The notes beneath the pieces were generated by a model. It had not been told where the DNA came from. It was given only the letters and a program-made list of their open reading frames with translations, and searched no databases. 5,935 bases of DNA, taken from NCBI GenBank assembly GCA_030672255.1, contig DAOVGU010000025.1, positions 1 to 5,935 on the forward strand, written 5' to 3'. The first letter of the stretch is position 1; each line of letters opens with the position of its first letter. Shown in pieces: positions 1-5,935 of the stretch. The translations under genes and the position numbers were made by a program. This DNA comes from a bacterium (GTDB lineage Bacteria; Ratteibacteria; UBA8468).

Positions 1-641
1 TCCTCTACTGGATAAGGTAAAACTATTCTATCGGAAAGAGCGGTTATCTCTTCAGGTATTCCAAAGAGATAAAGAAGTAAATCCAGTCGGTGGCTCCCAA
101 TGTCCATCAATACCCCTCCTCCACTCTTTTCCTGATTCATCCGCCAGGCCCTGGGGTCATCAGAAGAAGGATTGTAGTAAGTATAATGTTGAATTTTTAC
201 TATCAGGGGCTTACCGATTTTATTTTCTTTTAATAGTTCCTTTATCTTTTGCATCTTGGGATAAAAACGTCGATAATAGGCAATACCTAAATTTACTCTA
301 TTATCTTTACAAACCTTTATCATCTCTTTGCATTGAGAGATATTTAATGCCATCGGTTTTTCACAGAGGATATGCTTTCCAGTTTTAGCCGCTAAAATCG
401 TCTGTTGAGAATGGAGATAAACCGGAGTGGCAATGTAAACCGCATCAATTTCTTTATCTTTTAAAAGGTTTTTTAAATCAGTGTAGTATTTCTTAGCCTT
501 ATATTTTGAGGCAAAATCTCTTGCTTTTTCCTTATTCCGCCTCATTACCGCTACTAAAAGACTATTTTTATTTTCATTAATCGCTGGAGCTACACTCTTT
601 TTTGCAATATTTCCACAACCAATTATCGCCCAGTTAATCAT
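1..641 (-). CDS. Gfo/Idh/MocA-family NAD(P)-dependent oxidoreductase, N-terminal 213 residues (cut by left window edge)
   Basis: The frame is open from an ATG at 641-639 to the left edge with no stop, so the C-terminus is missing. Family members usually have about 330-380 residues. The N-terminus has the Rossmann dinucleotide motif GCGNIA (residues 8-13) after a hydrophobic beta strand. VYIATPVYLHSQQ lies near 68-80, the hallmark CEKPMAL near 93-99 with the conserved Lys95, and GGGVLMDIGSHRLDLL near 174-189, where D180 and H184 fit the family's active-site Asp/His pair. Such enzymes oxidise or reduce a hydroxyl of a sugar, sugar derivative or cyclitol in the cytoplasm; the substrate is not readable here. 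It starts 23 nt after the propeller gene. No good Shine-Dalgarno site precedes it, and an in-frame TTG directly upstream (644-642) is an alternative start. Family assignment is firm and exact function unknown. Confidence 0.93.
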   Translation of the reverse strand, partial: MINWAIIGCGNIAKKSVAPAINENKNSLLVAVMRRNKEKARDFASKYKAKKYYTDLKNLLKDKEIDAVYIATPVYLHSQQTILAAKTGKHILCEKPMALNISQCKEMIKVCKDNRVNLGIAYYRRFYPKMQKIKELLKENKIGKPLIVKIQHYTYYNPSSDDPRAWRMNQEKSGGGVLMDIGSHRLDLLLYLFGIPEEITALSDRIVLPYPVE

Positions 642-664
642 CAATATTTGACAGTGAAGGTGCG

Positions 665-1996
665 CTAAGTTCTATTTCCAAGCCGTCTGATTGAGCCGGC
701 CTGCATAAGAAAATCTTTCCGCAATCCTTCCGGGATGGGAATGGTTGTATCCAGGCAGCGTGAGATTCCGTCCATACTGTTGAACAGTATATCCCAGCAC
801 CCATCATTATCCACGTCGGCAATAGACAGGTGATAAATCGGAATTTTAGACTTCTCCGTCACCTTTTTATCGGCAGGATATTTTTCCTTGAATAGCAGGC
901 TTCCGTCCTTGCCACTGACAATAAGGATGTTATTGTTGCTGTCTCCGATAATAAAATCATCATTGCCATCCTGGTTAATGTCAACAGCCAAAGGGACACC
1001 TTTGCATCCGCTTTGTATCTTATTTTTCCACAGTATTCTACCATTGGCACCATTAACACATGTTATTTCCTGATGCTCTTTCAGGTACCCACCCCCGCAG
1101 ATTACCTTATTGCCGAGAACACTTCCTACTGCCACTCCCTGTCCTGCCCAGAGATTCTGCTCCCATAAAAGAGTACCGTCGGTTCCGGATAGCGCCACAG
1201 TGCCATATCGAGGTTCGACTACATCCTGATAATGCACGTAGGTTGCAACAATCTCAAGTTTGCCATCCCCATTAATATCACAGATGAACATCGTGTTCGC
1301 GCCGGTATCATCCTTTGTCAAATAGGACCAGACAAGGGAGCCATCCTTGACGCTTCGACACACGGCACAACCTCCCAGAGGAATATCTCTCCACCTGTGA
1401 TTGCCATAAACAAATTCAAGTATACCATCCCCATTTACATCTGCTACCGCAGGGCCTGATGAGCATACATCCTCTTCACCCACAGGACCAAAGAGCATCT
1501 CGCCTGTTGCCCCGTCCAGAAGGTATGTGCGGCCATGATTAATCTTGCCATCAGGGAATTCCAATCTCCTGGTGCAGGGAATTATCTTTTTTTTGTTGTC
1601 AATATCGGTAAAACTTACAAGACCGCCGGCAATAAATTGTCCTTCCAATTTTTTCCTCCACAATAAGCGGTCTTTCAGTCCACTTTCAGTCTTAAGCACA
1701 TATACCGTCGGGTTTGGTTCTGTGCCAAAGACCACTTCCAGCTGACCGTCATTGTCCACATCATCCAGAAGAACACAGTTACATCCCACCATATCCTGAG
1801 GCAATTTATATGACCATTTTACTTTGCCGTTACTACCTCGCAAACAATAGAGACTGTGGGTATATGAACCTACCAATACTTCGCATTCTCCATCTTTATC
1901 CACATCTGCCGCTACTACCGCAGAACACATATACCCTGTACCGTCAGAAGGAATGAACTCCCACTTCAAATTAATGTCAAAACCTGTTTTATTCAT
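665..1996 (-). CDS. FG-GAP/VCBS-type and PQQ-like repeat beta-propeller protein, no signal peptide
   Basis: This is a 443-residue protein made almost wholly of repeats. Calcium-loop motifs DxDxDG occur at residues 31-36 (DVDKDG), 79-84 (DVDNDG), 186-191 (DVNGDG), 240-245 (DINGDG), 339-344 (DINQDG) and 394-399 (DVDNDG), plus a degenerate DIDNKK near 131. Each alternates with a PQQ-like strand of the type LxxxxGxxGxxxW (near 49, 98, 157, 210, 265, 311 and 357; a remnant near 411). About eight blades result. Family knowledge suggests a binding or scaffold protein, not an obvious enzyme. The N-terminus MNKTGFDINLKWEF is not a signal peptide and the protein has many cysteines, both pointing to the cytoplasm. 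I chose the ATG at 1996 because GAGGGGG lies 6 nt upstream and the start overlaps the preceding stop by 8 nt. An ATG at 2029 would add 11 residues (MFLSLLQRGSV) and overlap by 41 nt. GC looks higher than in neighbouring genes. The role in the pathway is unknown. Confidence 0.88.
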   Translation of the reverse strand: MNKTGFDINLKWEFIPSDGTGYMCSAVVAADVDKDGECEVLVGSYTHSLYCLRGSNGKVKWSYKLPQDMVGCNCVLLDDVDNDGQLEVVFGTEPNPTVYVLKTESGLKDRLLWRKKLEGQFIAGGLVSFTDIDNKKKIIPCTRRLEFPDGKINHGRTYLLDGATGEMLFGPVGEEDVCSSGPAVADVNGDGILEFVYGNHRWRDIPLGGCAVCRSVKDGSLVWSYLTKDDTGANTMFICDINGDGKLEIVATYVHYQDVVEPRYGTVALSGTDGTLLWEQNLWAGQGVAVGSVLGNKVICGGGYLKEHQEITCVNGANGRILWKNKIQSGCKGVPLAVDINQDGNDDFIIGDSNNNILIVSGKDGSLLFKEKYPADKKVTEKSKIPIYHLSIADVDNDGCWDILFNSMDGISRCLDTTIPIPEGLRKDFLMQAGSIRRLGNRT

Positions 1997-4100
1997 AACA
2001 GACCCCCTCTGCAACAAACTCAAAAACAAATATTTTTATAGCATCATTGTATTCCAGAGATACATTGATTATTGCCTCACCATCATTTATCTCTGGAATT
2101 ATTTTTTTCTCTTTTATCAATTCCCTAACCCCCTTTAACCTTTTTCCTTCAGGGATATGAGCAACCATCGAAAATTCGGTTGGTTCCTTAAAATAGGAGG
2201 TGACCACTCCGATATAGATATCTTCCCCAATAAGAGGAAAAAATTCGAAAGTGGAAAGATAGCGTGTATCATGTGGCCGTGTCTTTTCCATCGGCACCAT
2301 TGGCGGCCAGTTTTCCACTCTTAAAACAGGCTTATTTTTTGATACCCATTTAACTGCGGATGGCAGTATCCAGTGAGCAAGGTTCCTGACCTGAGTTCCA
2401 AATCTTGGATTGACAATTGTTCTTGAGGGAAAACCTGCCATAAAGATTAGTTTACCTTGAGGGCTTTTTGTCTCAGATATCACAATAGCCGGTTTGTCAG
2501 TTTTTTTACCTTGAAAATCCAAAAATTCTGCTATAACTTTTACCCCCGAAGATACTCCTACTTCTACGCAGTTAGTGAAAGCGATAAGTGGTTTCATTAT
2601 GCCATCCATATATCTGTTTGCCGTATCTTCATCTACTTTTAGTAAGCTATCACTTATTGGATGTTCTTCAGTAAATACTAACTCTCTATTCCGCTTGCAT
2701 TCCTTTATAACTTCTACATTAAATAGATTCTTTAGCAGAGAATGGTTATGTTTCCTTCCCGTAGAATCTGCTATGCCCAATTGTCCCAGGGCTATAATGT
2801 TACCACCCTCTTTCCAGTATTTTTTAATTGTTTCTTCCTGTTCTTTATCCAGGCAGTCTATTTCAGGCAGGATAATAGTTTCATACTGACTCAACTCATC
2901 TGTGCTTATTCGCCTGTCGGGAATATAAGAATAGGGAATCCCTTTATGTCTCAAGGATTCTGCGCAGGGCATTATTCTTGTGCCATCATAAGAATCTGGA
3001 GTCTCAATAGGCAAAGGGCGGTAATATATTTCCGTGTTTGCTCCATGGACCAAGCCTACATATTTGAGAGGTCGGACTCTTTCAAAATACCTATCATAGG
3101 AAAAGCATTTCTCATAAGCTTTTAGTAACGGCTCAGAGCATTTCATCAGTTTATAAGTATAGGGAGCTACATAGTCTATGCCACAAGCTACAGGTATCAC
3201 AGCTGCCCAATATCCATCTCTTTCATCCAGGGGGCGGGTAAAGGTAGGATGAGAAAACCCCTGAGGGATTATCTCCGCCTTTTTCTCTTCCGGCACAATA
3301 CCAGAGAGGAATCTGCACCATTCGCTAAGATATACTTCTGCCGGGTTATAACGTCTGGAATGAAAAGTATAATAAGGATCAGCGCATAACCCATCCAGAT
3401 GTTCCACCATAGCCGAAAGGTCCACTGCTGAACTCCAGGGGTTACCCCAGCATAAATCCATCGCCGGAGAACTCTGAAATACAACCTTTACCTGAGGGTT
3501 CACCTCCGCAACTGCCTTTTTCATTTCTCCGTGTACCCTATTCCACCTCTCAATTCGCCATTTTAAAAACTTTCTCCAGTTTTCTTGTTTCCATTTGGAT
3601 TCATCTGCTTCGGTAATTAGGGGCATTTCCCCACCAACTTCTTTTTGATAATTTACCCTGCAGATAGAGCAGTAACATCCATTACCGAGAGAGGCTTCAT
3701 CATTAACCCAGATTTCCTCCATCCCTTGAATAAAAGCCAATTCTTGAAGAAAATTGAGATAACGCTTTTTAAAATCAGGGTTAAAAGGGCATCCCCAATT
3801 GCTGGTACTTAACCCATCCTGGTCTTTTATATCCTGGGCTAATACCATTCTTTGCTCAGGGTGTTGCAAAAGATAAGACTCTTGACCCTTCATATAAACA
3901 GTAAAAGTGTAGACGTTTAATCCTTGCGAGTAGGCTCTCTCGACTAATTTTCTTACCTGATTCAATGTGGTTATTCTTGCAGAAAAGACTACTGCCTGGT
4001 AGCCCTTTTCCTTTACTTCATCTATAAGACCTAAAAGTTCTTCCGGTCTTCCTTTATACTCCTGCAGAAAGGCTATTCTTGTGATTTTTCTCTTGTTCAT
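1989..4100 (-). CDS. GH42-like (beta-galactosidase superfamily) protein with trimerization domain
   Basis: The protein has 703 residues, close to the usual GH42 length. Residues 1 to about 335 look like a TIM barrel. WVNDEASLGNGCYCSIC (131-147) resembles the GH42 acid/base region, with E135 the likely acid/base. C104 (in GCPFNP, compare the GH42 CPNSP), C142, C144 and C147 match the four-cysteine zinc site known in GH42. Residues about 345-580 resemble the GATase-like trimerization domain, with LPEIDCLDKEQEETI then YWKEGGNIIALG at 411-439. Residues about 590-703 form a beta-rich tail. The usual nucleophile Glu (in LMEQ-like sequence) seems replaced by IIPQ (277-280), so activity on simple beta-galactosides should not be assumed. 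There is no signal peptide, so it likely acts in the cytoplasm on an imported oligosaccharide or glycoside. It begins 16 nt after the amidohydrolase stop and its end overlaps the propeller start. Superfamily placement is good and substrate unknown. Confidence 0.85.
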   Translation of the reverse strand: MNKRKITRIAFLQEYKGRPEELLGLIDEVKEKGYQAVVFSARITTLNQVRKLVERAYSQGLNVYTFTVYMKGQESYLLQHPEQRMVLAQDIKDQDGLSTSNWGCPFNPDFKKRYLNFLQELAFIQGMEEIWVNDEASLGNGCYCSICRVNYQKEVGGEMPLITEADESKWKQENWRKFLKWRIERWNRVHGEMKKAVAEVNPQVKVVFQSSPAMDLCWGNPWSSAVDLSAMVEHLDGLCADPYYTFHSRRYNPAEVYLSEWCRFLSGIVPEEKKAEIIPQGFSHPTFTRPLDERDGYWAAVIPVACGIDYVAPYTYKLMKCSEPLLKAYEKCFSYDRYFERVRPLKYVGLVHGANTEIYYRPLPIETPDSYDGTRIMPCAESLRHKGIPYSYIPDRRISTDELSQYETIILPEIDCLDKEQEETIKKYWKEGGNIIALGQLGIADSTGRKHNHSLLKNLFNVEVIKECKRNRELVFTEEHPISDSLLKVDEDTANRYMDGIMKPLIAFTNCVEVGVSSGVKVIAEFLDFQGKKTDKPAIVISETKSPQGKLIFMAGFPSRTIVNPRFGTQVRNLAHWILPSAVKWVSKNKPVLRVENWPPMVPMEKTRPHDTRYLSTFEFFPLIGEDIYIGVVTSYFKEPTEFSMVAHIPEGKRLKGVRELIKEKKIIPEINDGEAIINVSLEYNDAIKIFVFEFVAEGVCYE
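2003..2009 (-). promoter_or_regulatory. ribosome binding site that sets the propeller start at 1996
   Basis: The minus strand reads GAGGGGG, 6 nt before the ATG at 1996, inside the last codons of the GH42-like gene. It favours this ATG over the one at 2029 and suggests translational coupling across the 8 nt overlap. Confidence 0.75.
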
Positions 4101-4103
4101 TCT

Positions 4104-4109
4104 CCTCCT
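4104..4109 (-). promoter_or_regulatory. ribosome binding site of the GH42-like gene
   Basis: The minus strand reads AGGAGG within the 16 nt gap, 3 nt before the ATG at 4100. The match to the anti-Shine-Dalgarno sequence is perfect, but the spacing is short. Confidence 0.7.
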
Positions 4110-4116
4110 TTCTCTC

Positions 4117-4878
4117 TTAAAGTTTTAGTAACTTTAATGCATTATCCCAAAGAATCCTTCCCTTCTTCTCTTCGGGAACATCTAACTTCTGAAATTTGTG
4201 TAGTCGGTAAATCAGACATTTATCGTTATCATTTACCATGTCCGTTCCAAAAACCAGTTGTTCAGTATTCACTTCATTGATGATTCGCTTTATCGCCAAC
4301 ATTGATGGTCCGCATAAGCAGAGATAAAAGTTCTTATATTTTTTAGCCCCATCAATGGCATTCTTCCAGAGGTCATTTAATCCCGAATGGCCGGAGATGA
4401 TTGTTGCTTCAGGATACATCCGTGCCAGATTAGCGATTTGCAAAGGAGTGGAATAGGGAGGTGTTCCATCGTGAAAGATAATCGGAACATTTAATCTGAT
4501 ACTTTCTTCAACAATCGGTCGCATGCAATCATCCGAGCAGGAGAATCCCTGTAACCAGGGATGGAGTTTCAATCCCTTCATTCCTAATTCTTCTATACAG
4601 CGGCGAAATTCTAATACCGCTTCTTTTCCATCTAAAGGATTAACTACCGCATAGGGATGCAGGTTATCAGGGAATTCGGAGACATACTTTGCTAACCAGT
4701 TATTTTCTTCCTTGAAATTATGGCTATTGGAGCGTAAAAGATTCCCATTAGATACAACTGTCTTTTCTACTCCATTCTTTAGCATTACCTCCACCTGTTT
4801 GGCTGCCGATGCTTCCCTATAATGGGATGTTCCAATATTAGACATACCGCTATGAGCATGAAAATCAACAATTTTCAT
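4117..4878 (-). CDS. amidohydrolase_2 family metal-dependent hydrolase (second of a tandem pair)
   Basis: This is a 253-residue TIM-barrel hydrolase of the amidohydrolase superfamily (amidohydrolase_2, COG2159-like). The metal and active-site series is complete by eye: HxH in VDFHAH (H7, H9), GLKLHPW (K104, H106), IIFHDG (H136), ISGHSG (H164) and VFGTDM (D213). Family members are lactonases, decarboxylases and related hydrolases of cyclic or carboxylated compounds; a sugar-lactone substrate is plausible here but only inferred. No signal peptide is seen, so the protein is cytoplasmic. Its ATG overlaps the TGA of the upstream paralog (ATGA), with GAGGAG 8 nt before the start, indicating translational coupling. 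It shares VNP, GMKGLKLH and LQGF blocks with that paralog, but differs around the loops. Specific reaction unknown. Confidence 0.92.
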   Translation of the reverse strand: MKIVDFHAHSGMSNIGTSHYREASAAKQVEVMLKNGVEKTVVSNGNLLRSNSHNFKEENNWLAKYVSEFPDNLHPYAVVNPLDGKEAVLEFRRCIEELGMKGLKLHPWLQGFSCSDDCMRPIVEESIRLNVPIIFHDGTPPYSTPLQIANLARMYPEATIISGHSGLNDLWKNAIDGAKKYKNFYLCLCGPSMLAIKRIINEVNTEQLVFGTDMVNDNDKCLIYRLHKFQKLDVPEEKKGRILWDNALKLLKL

Positions 4879-5597
4879 TTGACTAACTCCTCAATATTTT
4901 TATGAAAGATTTTCTCCTGTTCTTTTTCATCAAGACAGGCAATTTTAATCTTTTCGATTTCCACATCAAGGCTATTTTGAGGAAAGTCAGAACCAAAGAT
5001 AACCTTGTCAGCACCAATCTTATCAATAATTGATTTAATCATTGCCGGATTATGCAGTGAAGTATCAAAATAGATGTTGTCAATACCCTTTGCCGCAGGA
5101 ATTACATCATTCCAGTAATCGGTAGTAGCAGAATGCCCCATAATGAAATTTATCTTGGGAAATTTTTCTGCTAAATCACGCAGTTGATAAGGTTCGGAAG
5201 AGACAAGGGTGCCGGTATGGAAATAAACGGGTAAATCATATTTTTCCATCTCTTCCAACAAAGGAAAAACTAATTTATCGTTTAACAAAAAACCCTGTAA
5301 AAAGGAGTGCAGTTTCAGTCCTTTCATTCCTTTATCCAGGCATCTCTTTGATTCGGAAATACCTTTCTCTCCATACCAGGGATTAACCGTAGCAAATCCG
5401 ATAAATCTATCAGAGAACTTTTTGACACAGTCCATAATATAGTCATTTCCTTCTTTGTTATAGACCGCAATAAACCTATCTACCGGGCAGATAATTGCTT
5501 TCTCCACCCCATTTTTATCCATCTCCTTCAGCAATTCTTCCGGAGATACCCTAATATCAAACCCTTTCCCCAAATGACAATGAGCATCAATTATCAT
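4875..5597 (-). CDS. amidohydrolase_2 family metal-dependent hydrolase (first of a tandem pair)
   Basis: This is a 240-residue amidohydrolase_2 (COG2159-like) protein. Conserved positions are HxH in IDAHCHLG (H6, H8), GLKLHSF (K95, H97), VYFHTG (H127), IMGHSA (H155) and IFGSDFP (D204). These fit a metal-dependent TIM-barrel hydrolase with one or two divalent metals. The length is on the short side but all core motifs are present, so it appears intact. The ATG at 5597 is preceded by GAGGA only 3 nt away, a short spacing, but MIIDAHCH is the expected N-terminus because the HxH strand always opens the barrel. The stop overlaps the start of the second paralog by 4 nt. A related but not identical substrate for the two paralogs, or a hetero-oligomer, are both possible. 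Reaction unknown; lactone hydrolysis or decarboxylation are the family options. Confidence 0.92.
   Translation of the reverse strand: MIIDAHCHLGKGFDIRVSPEELLKEMDKNGVEKAIICPVDRFIAVYNKEGNDYIMDCVKKFSDRFIGFATVNPWYGEKGISESKRCLDKGMKGLKLHSFLQGFLLNDKLVFPLLEEMEKYDLPVYFHTGTLVSSEPYQLRDLAEKFPKINFIMGHSATTDYWNDVIPAAKGIDNIYFDTSLHNPAMIKSIIDKIGADKVIFGSDFPQNSLDVEIEKIKIACLDEKEQEKIFHKNIEELVK
4887..4892 (-). promoter_or_regulatory. ribosome binding site of the second amidohydrolase
   Basis: The minus strand reads GAGGAG, 8 nt before the ATG at 4878. It lies inside the last codons of the upstream paralog and supports the ATGA-overlapping start. Confidence 0.75.
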
Positions 5598-5600
5598 TAG

Positions 5601-5605
5601 TCCTC
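5601..5605 (-). promoter_or_regulatory. ribosome binding site of the first amidohydrolase
   Basis: The minus strand reads GAGGA, 3 nt before the ATG at 5597. The spacing is shorter than usual, but the HxH motif at the N-terminus leaves no better start. Confidence 0.5.
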
Positions 5606-5618
5606 AAATACAAATTCT

Positions 5619-5882
5619 TTATCTTCTATAAAGAACGGTAATTGAACTTACTATTCCCTCTCTCTTCCATTTATTTACCGGCTTTGCCCAGATACTGTTT
5701 TCTCCGTGATGAAGATGCCAGAGGAAATTTTCCTGGGATTTTTTCCAATTTCTATCATCTACCTTTATTAGGATTTCTTTTAAGTTTGGCATAGAGTTCT
5801 CAAGTTTTACTTCCAATACTGGAACAGGGTTGTTATTCTTATCTCCTCTACATTCCAGATTTATCCGTATCTGATTAATCAT
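5619..5882 (-). CDS. C-terminal domain fragment of an unrecognised protein, probably a broken or mis-framed gene
   Basis: From ATG 5882 to TAA 5619 the frame encodes 87 residues. The sequence looks like a beta-sandwich end: VLEVKLENSMPNLKEILIKVDD, WKKSQENFLWHLHHGENSIWAKPVN and KWKREGIVSSITV, a pattern seen at the C-terminal ends of large secreted or glycan-active proteins (recalled, not searched). It has no signal peptide and no enzyme motif. The start is doubtful. No Shine-Dalgarno site precedes it, and codons just upstream of the ATG read NDLYW, continuing the domain up to an in-frame TGA at 5909-5907. A different frame enters from the right edge and ends at 5879, giving an ATGA overlap. 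At the other end, another frame reads FIEDKEFVFED and stops in a TAATG overlap with the next gene. Either this is a short coupled gene or, more likely, the tail of a longer gene interrupted by two frame changes. Confidence 0.45.
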   Translation of the reverse strand: MINQIRINLECRGDKNNNPVPVLEVKLENSMPNLKEILIKVDDRNWKKSQENFLWHLHHGENSIWAKPVNKWKREGIVSSITVLYRR

Positions 5883-5935
5883 CCAGTAGAGGTCATTAGT
5901 AAATATTCAGTAAAAGCCGTTATTTTCAAGTAGAC
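5879..5935 (-). other. open frame entering from the right edge, possible continuation of the right-end gene
   Basis: The frame reads VYLKITAFTEYLLMTSTG then TGA at 5881-5879. It could be the end of a separate upstream gene joined by an ATGA overlap to the 87-residue frame. Alternatively it is the upstream part of the same gene: adding one T in the T run near 5904-5902 would join it to the next frame as VYLKITAFTEYFTNDLYW. Only 18 codons are visible, so neither reading is secure. Confidence 0.3.

Noticed and set aside
634..822. Minus-strand open frame of 62 codons across the end of the propeller gene
   Set aside because: It overlaps the last propeller blade and the Gfo/Idh start in another frame and shows no domain.
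1997..2029. Upstream ATG at 2029 as the start of the propeller protein
   Set aside because: It has no good ribosome site, would overlap the preceding gene by 41 nt, and adds residues outside the repeat pattern; the ATG at 1996 has a strong site 6 nt away.
2575..2889. Plus-strand open frame of 104 codons, and other plus-strand frames throughout the window
   Set aside because: They lie antisense inside the strongly supported GH42-like, propeller and other minus-strand genes, with no recognisable domain or coherent ribosome site.
3269..3484. Minus-strand open frame of 71 codons within the GH42-like gene
   Set aside because: It is an out-of-frame shadow of a gene with clear domain structure.
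1..5897. The 12-mer CCTCTACTGGAT occurs at 2-13 on the plus strand and at 5893-5882 on the minus strand, like inverted ends
   Set aside because: About one such 12-base inverted match is expected by chance in a window this size; it does not extend further and both copies lie in apparent coding sequence.

Overview
All supported genes lie on the minus strand, so transcription runs right to left. They form one tightly packed cluster in which joints are 4 to 8 nt overlaps or gaps of 16 to 23 nt. I see no RNA gene, insertion sequence, CRISPR array, terminator or clear promoter, and no non-coding stretch above 60 bases. Moderate-to-low GC (about 38-47 % in hand-counted rows), bacterial Shine-Dalgarno sites, and Lys/Ile/Glu-rich proteins suggest an uncultured, probably anaerobic, carbohydrate-using bacterium. 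The sequence does not fix a phylum.

In order of transcription: (1) at 5935-5619, the C-terminal end of a gene of unknown function whose reading frame looks broken at both ends; (2) at 5597-4875 and 4878-4117, two tandem paralogous amidohydrolases of the amidohydrolase_2 (COG2159-like) type, joined by an ATGA stop/start overlap; (3) at 4100-1989, a 703-residue GH42-like protein with TIM barrel, GATase-like trimerization domain and small beta domain; (4) at 1996-665, a 443-residue beta-propeller mixing FG-GAP/VCBS-type calcium loops with PQQ-like strands, probably eight blades; (5) at 641-1, the first 213 residues of a Gfo/Idh/MocA-type NAD(P)-dependent oxidoreductase, cut by the left edge.

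The set reads as an intracellular glycoside or sugar-acid breakdown operon. The GH42-like protein would process a glycoside, the Gfo/Idh enzyme would oxidise a sugar or cyclitol, and the amidohydrolases could open a lactone or act on a related acid. No protein with a visible N-terminus has a signal peptide or membrane segment. This pathway is inferred from family membership and gene order; no substrate can be read from the sequence. The main curiosities are the calcium-loop propeller without an export signal, the GH42-like protein that keeps the zinc-site cysteines and acid/base Glu but seems to lack the usual nucleophile, and the two apparent frame breaks in the right-end gene.
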